Shown here piece by piece: positions 16,319-25,217 of a DNA stretch of 64,000 nucleotides (positions are counted from its first letter, which is position 1; every line of letters starts with the position of its first letter). The translations under genes were made by a program, and so were the position numbers. The notes beneath the pieces are model-generated. The model was given only the letters and a program-made list of their open reading frames with translations, was not told where the DNA came from and made no database searches. This DNA comes from Comamonas piscis (GTDB lineage: Bacteria; Pseudomonadota; Gammaproteobacteria; Burkholderiales; Burkholderiaceae_C). The DNA lies in contig NZ_CP058554.1 of assembly GCF_014109725.1 (NCBI RefSeq), positions 1,674,001 through 1,738,000 on the forward strand, in the 5' to 3' direction.

Positions 16319-18610
16319 ATGCAAGAACAGAAAATCGCCTTCTACAAAGGCCCAGCCGGTGGCTGGGGCGCTTTGAACAGCGTCAAGAACACGCTGCTGC
16401 ACCACGACATCGCCCTCAAGGGCGCCAAAACACTGCTGTCGGCCAACCAACCCGATGGCTTTGACTGCCCGGGCTGCGCCTGGCCCGACCGCAACCATGC
16501 CTCGACCTTTGAGTTCTGCGAAAACGGCGTCAAGGCCGTTGCGGCCGAGGCCACCGCCCGGCGTGCGGGCCCGGAGCTGTTTGCCCGCTACAGCGTGCGC
16601 GAGCTGGCCCAGCAAAGCGATTTCTGGCTGGAGGACCAGGGCCGGCTGACGCACCCGATGGTGTATGACCCGGCCAGCGACCACTACCAGACGATTGCCT
16701 GGGACGACGCCTTTGCATTAATTGCCCAGCACCTGAATGCGCTGCCCAGCCCGGACCAGGCGGTGTTCTACACCTCGGGCCGGGCGAGCAATGAGGCGGC
16801 CTTCCTCTACCAGCTGTTTGTGCGCGAGTACGGCACCAACAATTTCCCCGATTGCTCCAACATGTGCCACGAGCCCAGCGGCTCGGCGATGCGCGAGCAG
16901 ATTGGCGTGGGCAAGGGAACGGTGACCCTGGCGGATTTTGAAGAGGCCGACGCGATCTTCATCTTTGGCCAGAACCCAGGCACCAACCACCCGCGCATGC
17001 TGGGTGAGCTGCGCGAGGCACACAAGCGTGGCGCGCGCATCGTCAGCTTTAACCCCTTGCGCGAGCGCGGGCTGGAGCGCTTTGCCGATCCGCAGGACAA
17101 GCTGGAGATGGCGACGCTGGGCTCCAGCCCCATCAGCACGCATTATTTTCAGCTGCGCGTGGGCGGTGATCTGGCGGCGCTGCGGGGCATGCTCAAGCAT
17201 GTGCTGGAGCAGGAAGCGGCCCGGGGCGGTGTGCTGGACCATGGCTTTATTGCCGAGCACACCACCGGCTTTGAGGCCTTGGCGCAGAGCCTGCAAGACG
17301 AAGACTGGGAACTGCTGGCGCAGGAGTCGGGCCTGAGCGAGGCGCAAATGCGTGCGGCTGCCGATGTCTACCTGGGCGCGGACAAGGTGATTGCCTGCTG
17401 GGGCATGGGCATCACCCAGCATGGGCATTCGGTGGCGACCATCCAGATGATCATGAACCTGCTGCTGCTGCGCGGCCACATCGGCCGGCCGGGGGCAGGG
17501 CCTTGCCCGGTGCGCGGCCACAGCAATGTGCAGGGCGACCGCAGCATGGGCATTTGGGAAAAGCCGCCCGCAGCCTTGCTGGATCGTTTGCAAGAGGTGT
17601 ATGGCTTTGCGCCGCCCCGCGCGCACGGCATGGACACGGTGGAGGCCATTGCCAGCATGCGAGATGGCCAGGCCCAGGTGTTCTTCGCGCTGGGCGGCAA
17701 TTTTGCCGCCGCCACGCCCGATACCTATGAAACCTGGAAAGGCCTGCAGCGCTGCGCGCTGACGGTGCAGGTCACCACCAAGCTCAACCGCAGCCATGTG
17801 GTGCATGGCCGCCAGGCCTTGCTGCTGCCCTGCCTGGGCCGCACCGAGATCGATCTGCAAAACGGCCAGCCCCAGGGCGTGACGGTCGAGGATTCGATGA
17901 GCATGGTGCATTTGTCGATGGGCATGAACCCACCGGCCTCACCGCATCTGCTGTCCGAGCCGGCGATTGTGGCGCGCCTGGCCCATGCCACCTTGGGGGC
18001 GCGCAGCCGGGTGGACTGGCTGGCATTGCTGGGCGATTACGCGCTGATCCGCGACGAGATCGCCAAGGTGTTCTCCGATTTTTCCGACTTCAATGCGCGT
18101 GTGGCCGTGCCCGGCGGCTTTCGGCTGCGCAACACCGCCAGCGAGCGCATCTGGGCCACGGCCAGCGGCAAGGCCAGCTTCCACGCCCATGCGGTGCCAG
18201 TGGATACGCCCACGCACCGCGCCCGCGAACGGGTGCGTGACCAGCGTGTGTTCACCTTGCTGACCACCCGCTCTCACGACCAGTACAACACCACCATCTA
18301 TGGCATGGACGACCGCTACCGGGGCGTGTTTGGCCAGCGGCGGGTGGTCTTCATCCATGCCGATGACATCCGCGACCTGGGGCTGGCCGATGGCGATTGG
18401 GTGAACATCCGCACCGTCTGGGACGATGGCCAGCCGCGCCAGGTCGATGGGTTCAAGCTGGTGGCCTATGACATTCCGCGTGGCAACCTGGCGGCCTACT
18501 ACCCGGAAACCAACCCGCTGGTGCCCCTGTCGGCGGTGGCAGCGCTGGCAGGTACGCCCACCTCCAAATCCATTCCCGTGGTGCTGGAGCCCGGCCAGGC
18601 GCCGGGGTGA
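16319..18610 (+). CDS. FdhF/YdeP-family molybdopterin oxidoreductase
   Basis: This 763-aa protein is a molybdopterin-dependent oxidoreductase of the FdhF/YdeP group. The N-terminus has C-P-G-C-A-W-P-D instead of the four-cysteine 4Fe-4S motif of classic formate dehydrogenases. The molybdopterin region is marked by CSNMCHEPSG near 180-190, a GQNPGTNHPRML segment, and the molydopterin-dinucleotide-binding domain at the C-terminus (about 635-760). YdeP of E. coli is linked to acid resistance; related proteins are called formate dehydrogenase-like, but the physiological substrate is uncertain. No signal peptide is seen, so it is cytoplasmic. A GTGA overlap couples it to the next gene. fdhD and cofactor genes are not nearby. 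Confidence 0.88.
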   Translation: MQEQKIAFYKGPAGGWGALNSVKNTLLHHDIALKGAKTLLSANQPDGFDCPGCAWPDRNHASTFEFCENGVKAVAAEATARRAGPELFARYSVRELAQQSDFWLEDQGRLTHPMVYDPASDHYQTIAWDDAFALIAQHLNALPSPDQAVFYTSGRASNEAAFLYQLFVREYGTNNFPDCSNMCHEPSGSAMREQIGVGKGTVTLADFEEADAIFIFGQNPGTNHPRMLGELREAHKRGARIVSFNPLRERGLERFADPQDKLEMATLGSSPISTHYFQLRVGGDLAALRGMLKHVLEQEAARGGVLDHGFIAEHTTGFEALAQSLQDEDWELLAQESGLSEAQMRAAADVYLGADKVIACWGMGITQHGHSVATIQMIMNLLLLRGHIGRPGAGPCPVRGHSNVQGDRSMGIWEKPPAALLDRLQEVYGFAPPRAHGMDTVEAIASMRDGQAQVFFALGGNFAAATPDTYETWKGLQRCALTVQVTTKLNRSHVVHGRQALLLPCLGRTEIDLQNGQPQGVTVEDSMSMVHLSMGMNPPASPHLLSEPAIVARLAHATLGARSRVDWLALLGDYALIRDEIAKVFSDFSDFNARVAVPGGFRLRNTASERIWATASGKASFHAHAVPVDTPTHRARERVRDQRVFTLLTTRSHDQYNTTIYGMDDRYRGVFGQRRVVFIHADDIRDLGLADGDWVNIRTVWDDGQPRQVDGFKLVAYDIPRGNLAAYYPETNPLVPLSAVAALAGTPTSKSIPVVLEPGQAPG

Positions 18611-18870
18611 GCGAGCCGCCCATCAGCCCGCTGGCGCAGCGCCTGCTGCAGGCCTTGGCGCAGGAGCAGCAGGCACGCGCCGGCCAAGCAGTGCCGCTGG
18701 TGCGCATCGCCAAACTGCTGGATGCCGGGGCCAGCACCTTGCTGCGCGAGTTGGCCATGCTCAATCTGGCGCAGCAAGCACCCTGGGTGGTGGCCGAGGC
18801 GGTCGAGGGGCGCTGGATGCTGGCCTTGACGGCGCCAGGCGCAGCAGCCGCGCAGCAGCTCGACCGCTGA
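18607..18870 (+). CDS. Small protein translationally coupled to the YdeP-like gene
   Basis: The 87-aa protein starts with GTG at 18607, which overlaps the upstream TGA (GTGA), so it is translated with the oxidoreductase. I do not recognise a named family. Its predicted pattern of helices (PLAQRLLQALAQEQ, then LVRIAKLLDAGASTLLRELAML) followed by a short strand-rich end (WVVAEAVEGRWML) resembles a winged helix-turn-helix, so it may bind nucleic acid or act as a small partner of the oxidoreductase. It is convergent with the diguanylate cyclase gene, 14 bp away. Confidence 0.7.
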   Translation: MSEPPISPLAQRLLQALAQEQQARAGQAVPLVRIAKLLDAGASTLLRELAMLNLAQQAPWVVAEAVEGRWMLALTAPGAAAAQQLDR

Positions 18871-18884
18871 GCTGCGCGGGTGGC

Positions 18885-19910
18885 TTAGGCGGCGGCCTGG
18901 TGGCGCGCTTTGCGGGCCTGCTTGGTCTGGTACATGGCCAAGTCGGCCTGCTGCAAGGCCGTATCCGCGTCTGTGTCGGGCGAGACGGCGACCAGACCGA
19001 CGCTGGCGCCGGTGTAGTTCAAGCGCACGCCCGCGCCCAGGCACAGCGACTCCGCCCGGGTGCTGGCAAACAGCCGCGCCTGGGTTTCATGCAAGGCCGG
19101 CGCAATGGGTTCGCGCAAGGACGGCCCTAGGCCGGCAAAGACGAACTCATCACCGCCCTGGCGGGCAATCAGGTCCGAGTCACGCATGGCGTCCCGCATT
19201 TGCTCGGACAGCAGCTGCAAGAAACGGTCGCCGGCCTCGTGGCCATAACCATCGTTGATGGCCTTGAAGCCATCCATGTCGATCATGCCGACAAACACAT
19301 AACGTTCCTGGCGCCTGGCAATGGCCTGCAGTTGGTCCAGCTGCTCAATCAGCGCGCGGCGGTTGGGCAGGCCGGTGAGGGGATCGGTGCGGGCCAGTCG
19401 CAGCAATTCCTCGTTCTGGACCTGGATCTGGATGAGCAGCTGCTCGCGCTCGACCTGCTGGCCCAGAAACTGGGCGAACAGGCGCATGACATCCTGGGTA
19501 TCGCGCTGCAGCGGTTTGCGCGTGGCGCTAGCGCCGCAGAGCGTGCCGTAGAGCACGCCATCCGAGAGGTGTACCGGTGTGCTGGCATAGGTCTGGATGC
19601 CCAGCGCCTGCGCGGCCTGTGAGTCGCCCCAGATCTCGCTCACTTCGGCGGTATAGAGGCAGTTCTCATCAATGGCGCGCTTGCACAAGGTGTCCTCCCA
19701 GGGAACGCTCAGGTTCTCGGGGATCTGCAGGCTCTGGGTATTGCGCGCAAACAGCACTTGCTGCACGCGCTGGCCCAAATCAATGCGGGTGAGGTAGGTG
19801 GACTCCAGACTGGTGACTTTTTGCAGCATCTCCAGCAGGGGGCGCGTTAGCTCCTCCAGACTGCGAGCTTTGGCAAACGTCTGGCCCAATTGTGAAATCA
19901 AGGCTTGCAT
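18885..19910 (-). CDS. GAF-GGDEF diguanylate cyclase
   Basis: This 341-aa cytoplasmic protein has an N-terminal GAF-type sensor domain (about 20-155), a short coiled-coil linker (about 152-172), and a GGDEF domain (about 175-335). The active-site motif is an intact G-G-D-E-F at 252-256, so it should make cyclic di-GMP from two GTP. The inhibitory I-site R-D-S-D at 243-246, exactly five residues upstream, is also intact, predicting product feedback inhibition. No membrane segment is seen. The GAF ligand is unknown. It is transcribed alone, divergent from the FtsX-type permease across 286 bp. Confidence 0.92.
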   Translation of the reverse strand: MQALISQLGQTFAKARSLEELTRPLLEMLQKVTSLESTYLTRIDLGQRVQQVLFARNTQSLQIPENLSVPWEDTLCKRAIDENCLYTAEVSEIWGDSQAAQALGIQTYASTPVHLSDGVLYGTLCGASATRKPLQRDTQDVMRLFAQFLGQQVEREQLLIQIQVQNEELLRLARTDPLTGLPNRRALIEQLDQLQAIARRQERYVFVGMIDMDGFKAINDGYGHEAGDRFLQLLSEQMRDAMRDSDLIARQGGDEFVFAGLGPSLREPIAPALHETQARLFASTRAESLCLGAGVRLNYTGASVGLVAVSPDTDADTALQQADLAMYQTKQARKARHQAAA

Positions 19911-20196
19911 AGGAATGGCTCGTTGAGAGATTGTTGTTTCATATCGTAACTCGCAATCGATGGTTTAGGGATGATCTCTTTCAATGAAGCTTTTAGAGAG
20001 CGTCTACAAAATCTGCCCACCCAGGTGCGCGGCAGGGCTGCGTGGTGGGTTTCAGCAATCCATGGTGCTTCAGGCCCCATTTGTAACGGGCTTGACCCTA
20101 CTCGCAGCATGCGCTTTGGCGGGGTCTGGTGGCCTTCGGATAGCCAGGAAATCCGGCAAGGGCTGGGGGTAAACGCGCATCAGTTATGTTTGCTGC
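19911..20196. other. 286-bp divergent intergenic region
   Basis: This interval separates the starts of the diguanylate cyclase and the FtsX-type permease and should hold both promoters. Its first 90 bases are clearly AT-richer than the surroundings. Short reading frames on both strands (for example 19984-20172) look like chance or remnants and have no ribosome-binding site. I see no RNA gene. Confidence 0.5.
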
Positions 20197-22713
20197 ATGA
20201 AACACAATTTTTTTGCACTGGGCTGGCGCCAATTGCTGCGGGATTGGCGCGCCGGTGAGCTGCGGCTTTTGTTGGTGGCCGTGGCGCTGGCCGTGGCCGC
20301 ACTGACGTCCGTAAGCTTTTTCTCGGACCGCCTGCAGGCAGGGCTGCAGCGCGATGCCAGCCAGCTGCTGGGTGGCGATGTGGTGGTGGTGAGTGACAAC
20401 CGGACGCCTGCGGCTTTCAGCGACAAGGCCCAGGCGCTGGGTTTGAAGGGCGTGACGACGGTCACCTTCCCGACGATGGCCCGTGCCGATGATGCCGATG
20501 GGGGCGAATCGCGCCTGGTCGGCCTGAAGGCCGTGCAGGCGGGCTATCCGTTGCGCGGCAGCCTGCGCACGGCCCCGGCGGCTGGCCAGCCCGATGCGGC
20601 GACCCGGGACGTTCCGGCGCCTGGCGAGGTCTGGGTCGATCCGACCCTGCTCGAAGCGCTGGGCCTCAAGACCGGCTCCATGCTCTGGCTGGGCGACAGG
20701 CAGTTCAGCATCGGCCGGGTGCTGACCATCGAGCCCGACCGGGGTGCAGGCTTTCTGGGCTTTTCTCCCCGGGTGATGCTGGACTGGAGCGACCTGGCCG
20801 CAACCGGCCTGGTGCAGCCGGCCAGCCGCTTGCTGTACCGCTTTGCGGTGGCGGGCGAGCCCGATGCAGCAGCCCAGTTTTTGCAATGGGCCGAGACCGA
20901 AGTGGCCCAGCCCCACACCCATGGCGTGCGCATCGAGTCCTTGCAAAGCGGCCGGCCTGAAATGGAGCAAACCCTGGAGCGTGCGCAGAAATTCCTGAAC
21001 CTGGTGGCCCTGCTGGCCGCGCTGCTGTCCGCCGTGGCCGTGGCCCTGGCGGCCCGCACCTTTGCCAGTGCCCACCTCAATGGTGCGGCGCTGTTGCGCG
21101 TGCTGGGTCTGGCCCAGCGCGCCATTGCCGGCGCCTATGTGGTCGAGTTCGTCATCGTCGGCTTGGCGGCCAGCCTGCTGGGCGTAGCGCTGGGTTATGC
21201 GATGCACTACCTGTTTGTCTGGCTGATGGCTGGGCTGCTGTCCGTCACCTTGCCCGCCGCCAGCGGCTGGCCCCTGGTGATGGGCGTGGGCATGGGCATG
21301 ACCTTGCTGCTGGCCTTTGGCCTGCCGCCCGTGTTGCAACTGGCCCAGGTGCCGCCGCTGCGCGTGCTGCGCCGCGACCTGGGCGCCCTGCGCCCGGCGT
21401 CGGCCTCGGTGCTGCTGTTGGGGATGCTGGGTTTTGCGGCCATGCTGCTGCTGGTCAGCGGCGATGCCAAATTGGGCGGCATTGCCGTCGGCGGTTTTGC
21501 GATCGCGATCGTCGTGTTTGGTCTGCTCAGCGCGGCGGCCATCACGTTGCTGCGCCGGGTGGTGAACGAGCGCACCGCGCCGCGCTGGCTGCTGCTGGCC
21601 ACGCGCCAGGTCGCCGCACGGCCCTGGTTTGCCGTGGTGCAGGTCAGCAGCCTGGCGGTGGGCCTGATGGCGCTGGTGCTGCTGGTATTGCTGCGCACCG
21701 ACCTGATCCAGACCTGGCGGCAGACCACGCCGCCCGATGCGATGAACCGCTTTGTGATCAATATCCAGCCTGACCAGGCCGATACCTTCCAGCAGCGGCT
21801 GCGCCAGGCGGGCATCGACAAATGGGACTGGTACCCGATGATTCGCGGCCGCCTCATCCAGATCAATGGCAAGGACGTGGGGCCGGGCGATTACACCGAA
21901 GACCGCGCCAAGCGCCTGGTGGACCGGGAGTTCAATATCTCCCACAGCGAGGTGCTGCAGGAGCACAACCAGATCGTGCAAGGCCAGTGGAAGCCGGGCG
22001 AGGCCGGTGGTGTGAGCGTGGAAGAGGGCATTGCCGAAACCCTGGGCCTGAAGATGGGGGACCGCTTGTTGTTTGACATGGGCGGCGTGCAGCACGAGAG
22101 CACCATCACCAGCCTGCGCAAGGTGGACTGGGGATCGATGCGCGCCAACTTCTTTGTGATGTACCCGGTGGCGCAGATGGACGATGTCGCCATCACCTAC
22201 CTGGCGGCCTACCGCGCCCCTGATACGGCCGGCTTTGACAATGCGCTGGTGCGCGAGTTTCCCAACATCACCAATGTGGACCTGCGCGCCACCGTGGCCC
22301 AGCTCCAGCAGGTGCTCAACCAAGTGATTCGGGCGGTGGAGTTCTTGTTTGGCTTTACCTTGGCCGCTGGCCTGGTGGTGCTATTTGCGGCCATCACCGC
22401 CACGCGGGAAGAGCGCGCCCGCGAGTACGCAATCATGCGCGCCGTGGGCGCCCGCAGCCAGCTGCTGCGCCAGGTGCAGCGTGCCGAGCTGGCCGGTGTG
22501 GGCCTGCTGGCCGGTGTGCTGGCCAGTGTGGTGGCCATGGCCATTGGCTGGGCGCTGGCCCAGTTTGTGTTTGACTTTGCCTGGGTGCCACGCTGGTGGG
22601 TGCCACTGGCCGGTGGCGTCTGCGGTGCCGTGCTGGCGCTGGTGGCGGGCTGGTGGGGCTTGCGCGAGGTGCTGCGCCGTCCGGTCATCGTGACTTTGCG
22701 CGAAGCGGTGTGA
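20197..22713 (+). CDS. FtsX-like ABC transporter permease (YbbP type)
   Basis: The 838-aa inner-membrane protein has an N-terminal membrane segment (about 22-42), a large periplasmic domain, and two FtsX-like permease domains (about 265-385 and 715-835), with further helices in the middle (about 405-510). This is the YbbP architecture, a Type VII ABC (MacB-like) permease. E. coli YbbP works with the ATPase YbbA beside the thioesterase TesA; here no ATPase gene is adjacent, so the partner must be encoded elsewhere. Such systems are thought to act on lipids or lipoproteins at the envelope. The ATG at 20197 gives the normal short N-terminal cytosolic tail. Confidence 0.88.
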   Translation: MKHNFFALGWRQLLRDWRAGELRLLLVAVALAVAALTSVSFFSDRLQAGLQRDASQLLGGDVVVVSDNRTPAAFSDKAQALGLKGVTTVTFPTMARADDADGGESRLVGLKAVQAGYPLRGSLRTAPAAGQPDAATRDVPAPGEVWVDPTLLEALGLKTGSMLWLGDRQFSIGRVLTIEPDRGAGFLGFSPRVMLDWSDLAATGLVQPASRLLYRFAVAGEPDAAAQFLQWAETEVAQPHTHGVRIESLQSGRPEMEQTLERAQKFLNLVALLAALLSAVAVALAARTFASAHLNGAALLRVLGLAQRAIAGAYVVEFVIVGLAASLLGVALGYAMHYLFVWLMAGLLSVTLPAASGWPLVMGVGMGMTLLLAFGLPPVLQLAQVPPLRVLRRDLGALRPASASVLLLGMLGFAAMLLLVSGDAKLGGIAVGGFAIAIVVFGLLSAAAITLLRRVVNERTAPRWLLLATRQVAARPWFAVVQVSSLAVGLMALVLLVLLRTDLIQTWRQTTPPDAMNRFVINIQPDQADTFQQRLRQAGIDKWDWYPMIRGRLIQINGKDVGPGDYTEDRAKRLVDREFNISHSEVLQEHNQIVQGQWKPGEAGGVSVEEGIAETLGLKMGDRLLFDMGGVQHESTITSLRKVDWGSMRANFFVMYPVAQMDDVAITYLAAYRAPDTAGFDNALVREFPNITNVDLRATVAQLQQVLNQVIRAVEFLFGFTLAAGLVVLFAAITATREERAREYAIMRAVGARSQLLRQVQRAELAGVGLLAGVLASVVAMAIGWALAQFVFDFAWVPRWWVPLAGGVCGAVLALVAGWWGLREVLRRPVIVTLREAV

Positions 22714-22808
22714 GGGCATGCAAAAGCAGTAATATCGCGGGCCCAAGGCGGTGGCAGCTATCCACATACAGCGGCCACCGCCTGATCCTCTGACCCTGAG
22801 AGCCATCT

Positions 22809-23207
22809 ATGCAAATCGAAGAAAAGCCCCCCTTTGACACCCCGTTTGAATGGATAGGCGGCGAGGACAAGGTGCGGGCGCTGGTGGACCGTTTCTATGA
22901 CCTGATGGACCTGGAGCCCGGCTATAAGGCCCTGCGTGATGCCCATGGCAGTACCTTGCAGGATGCGCGCGACAAGCTGTTCTGGTTTCTCTGCGGCTGG
23001 CTGGGCGGGCCTGACCATTACCAACAGCGCTTTGGCCACCCGCGCCTGCGCATGCGCCATATGCCGTTCTCGATCGGCATTCTGGAGCGCGACCAGTGGC
23101 TGGCCTGCATGGACCAGGCGATGGGCGATGTCGGGGTCGACGACAAACTGCGCAGCCGCCTGGGCCAGAGCTTTTTTCAGACTGCCGACTGGATGCGCAA
23201 CCGCTGA
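22809..23207 (+). CDS. Group II truncated haemoglobin
   Basis: This 132-aa protein belongs to the group II (trHbO/YjbI) truncated haemoglobins. Visible features are the Y/F-rich B helix (VDRFYDLMDL), the proximal histidine in RMRHMPF, the conserved HPRLRMRH segment and the tryptophan of helix G (RDQWLACMDQAM), diagnostic of group II. These small haem proteins bind oxygen or react with peroxide and nitric oxide. It stands 95 bp downstream of the permease gene in the same direction and may be cotranscribed. Confidence 0.92.
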   Translation: MQIEEKPPFDTPFEWIGGEDKVRALVDRFYDLMDLEPGYKALRDAHGSTLQDARDKLFWFLCGWLGGPDHYQQRFGHPRLRMRHMPFSIGILERDQWLACMDQAMGDVGVDDKLRSRLGQSFFQTADWMRNR

Positions 23208-23355
23208 ACGGGGCCAGTATTTCTGGATAGTTGGGCCAGCATCCGCTTGCAAGCGCCGTTGCGGCCGGGATCCCGCTATCCAATACCTGATTTCTTGACT
23301 TCTGTCATGTACCGGGTTCGCAAAATGCAACGTCAACCCTGGTTTGCATTCCCTA

Positions 23356-23385
23356 TTGGGGCGCTGTGGCGCTTTGGCCCATAAT
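23356..23385 (+). promoter_or_regulatory. Possible sigma-70-type promoter for lemA
   Basis: TTGGGG at 23356-23361 and CATAAT at 23380-23385 are separated by 18 bases and lie 27 bp before the LemA start. The -10 box is good and the -35 box is weak, so the call is tentative. Confidence 0.3.
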
Positions 23386-23411
23386 CAAGCCACTAAAAAC
23401 GAAGAGGGTGG

Positions 23412-24014
23412 ATGAGGGTTATGAATACCAATTTGGTGGTGGTTTCAGCGGTGATGGCAGCCTTGCTGGTGTGGGGTGTGCTGGTCTACAACCGCCTGAT
23501 GGCCTTGCGCAACCGCACCGGCAACGCGCTGGCGCAGATCGATGTGCAGCTCAAACGCCGCTACGACCTGGTGCCCAACCTGGTGGCGGTGGCCAAAAAG
23601 TACCTGGAGCACGAGTCCCAGACCCTGGAGGCGGTGATCCGCGCACGCGGCCAGGCCCAGGCAGCGGCCAGTGCACTGCGTGCCGCGCCTGGCAAGCCGG
23701 AGGTGGCCGATGCCATGGTGGCGGCCGAAGGCGCCTTGGGCGGTGCCTTGGGTCGCCTGATGGTGCTGACTGAGAGCTACCCCGACCTGAAGGCCGATGA
23801 CACCATGCGCTCGCTCAGCGAAGAGCTGGGCAGCACTGAGAACCGCATTGGCTATGCACGCCAGGCCTATAACGACCAGGTGCTGGCGTTCAACAATGCC
23901 TCCCGCGCTTTCCCTGCGATTGTGGTCGCCTCGATGCTGGGCTTCCATGCGATGCCGATGCTGCAGTCCACGCAAAGTGCCCAGGAGCGCGAAGCCGTTC
24001 GCGTGCAGTTCTAA
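23412..24014 (+). CDS. LemA family protein
   Basis: The 200-aa protein has one N-terminal membrane segment (about 8-26) and a long helical domain with the LemA motif YNRLMALRNRTGNALAQIDV and RRYDLVPNL. LemA proteins are membrane-anchored with their helical body probably outside the cytoplasm; function is poorly known. The next gene, 78 bp downstream, encodes an M48 metalloprotease, a pairing frequent in bacteria. Both ATG codons at 23412 and 23421 are possible; GAAGAGGG at 23401-23408 fits the first slightly better. Confidence 0.9.
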   Translation: MRVMNTNLVVVSAVMAALLVWGVLVYNRLMALRNRTGNALAQIDVQLKRRYDLVPNLVAVAKKYLEHESQTLEAVIRARGQAQAAASALRAAPGKPEVADAMVAAEGALGGALGRLMVLTESYPDLKADDTMRSLSEELGSTENRIGYARQAYNDQVLAFNNASRAFPAIVVASMLGFHAMPMLQSTQSAQEREAVRVQF

Positions 24015-24092
24015 GCCCATGGCCGCTGCTGCCGCCAGCCGAGGCCATCGCGACAATCGCCCGGTGTGCTGCAAAGCCGCAGCTGCTAACCC

Positions 24093-25217
24093 ATGACATT
24101 CTGGGATTTCCAAGCCAGCGCCCGGCGCCGCACCTGGGGCTTGCTGGCCGCTTTTGCGTTGCTGGTGCTGGGCATTGTCGCTGGGGTGCATCTGGTGCTG
24201 GCGCTGGTGTTCTGGACACCGGCACTGGTGGCGGTGGCCTTCAGCAGCCTGCGGCTCGAACAGGTCGCCGTGCACTATCCGGCCGGGTTTCTGGCCACCA
24301 ATGTTGGCATCGTCACCTTGATGGTGCTGGGCGGCGCCTGGATCAAACGCAGCAATCTGAGCCAAGGGGGCCTGCACCTGGCCAAGCAATTGGGCGCGCG
24401 GGCGGCGCTGCCGTCGGTATCGCATGCTGAGCAGCAGTACCTGAACATTGTTGACGAGCTATGCATTGCCTCTGGCGCGCAGCGGCCCCAGGCGATGGTG
24501 CTGCCCCGGGATCTGTCGCTCAACGCTTTTGCCGCTGCCTGGAAGGCCGAGGATGCGGTGATCGTCGTGTCGATGGGCGCGCTGAACTACCTGAGCCGTG
24601 ACGAGCTAAAAGGCGTGGTGGCGCATGAGCTGTCCCATCTGCACGAAGGCGATACCCGGCTGAACATGGAACTGGCCGGCTATGTGTTCGGGCTGGAGAT
24701 GTTGTTCAACTACGGCAGCGACTGGGTCGAGCGCGGGGTGTCGCTGTTTGGCAGGCCGCTGATGGCGGTGGGCTGGCTGGGCTGGCTGGCGGCGCAGGCG
24801 CTCAAAGCAGCGGTATCGCGCCAGCGCGAATACCTGGCCGATGCCCGGGCGCTGCAATGGACACGCAACCCCGATGGCCTGGGCCGCGTGCTGCGCAAGG
24901 CGCTGTGGTTGCAGGATTACCCACTGCAGGCCGATGCCTTGCAGCCCCGTGCTGCGGCGGCTGGCGCCTATTCGCCGTTGGTCGACCACATGCTGCTGCT
25001 GGATGTGCACAGCGTCGAAGAGATGCATGACTTCTGGCACCTGGGTGGGGCCCGCTGGCTGGCCAGCCACCCCACGCTGGAAGAGCGCATTGCGCGGGTC
25101 TATGGCGAGGAAGAAGCCCGGGAGGCGCTACCGCTGCAGGACGCCGAACAACGTTGGGTCAACCCCTTCAGCGCGCCCTTGCCTCTGGGCGAACCCCAAG
25201 CGTCTCCCCTACGCTGA
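24093..25217 (+). CDS. M48-family membrane metalloprotease
   Basis: The 374-aa protein resembles the HtpX/Ste24 branch of M48 proteases. Two N-terminal membrane segments (about 14-36 and 65-85) precede the catalytic domain with the zinc motif H-E-L-S-H and the downstream glutamate in R-E-Y-L-A-D-A, the typical third ligand. It should degrade membrane or envelope proteins and is probably partnered with LemA just upstream. Its TGA at 25215-25217 abuts, with no gap, the stop codon of the convergent Smr gene. Confidence 0.9.
   Translation: MTFWDFQASARRRTWGLLAAFALLVLGIVAGVHLVLALVFWTPALVAVAFSSLRLEQVAVHYPAGFLATNVGIVTLMVLGGAWIKRSNLSQGGLHLAKQLGARAALPSVSHAEQQYLNIVDELCIASGAQRPQAMVLPRDLSLNAFAAAWKAEDAVIVVSMGALNYLSRDELKGVVAHELSHLHEGDTRLNMELAGYVFGLEMLFNYGSDWVERGVSLFGRPLMAVGWLGWLAAQALKAAVSRQREYLADARALQWTRNPDGLGRVLRKALWLQDYPLQADALQPRAAAAGAYSPLVDHMLLLDVHSVEEMHDFWHLGGARWLASHPTLEERIARVYGEEEAREALPLQDAEQRWVNPFSAPLPLGEPQASPLR

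Noticed and set aside
19984..20172. Small plus-strand frame upstream of the permease
   Set aside because: No ribosome-binding site, no recognisable domain; likely chance.
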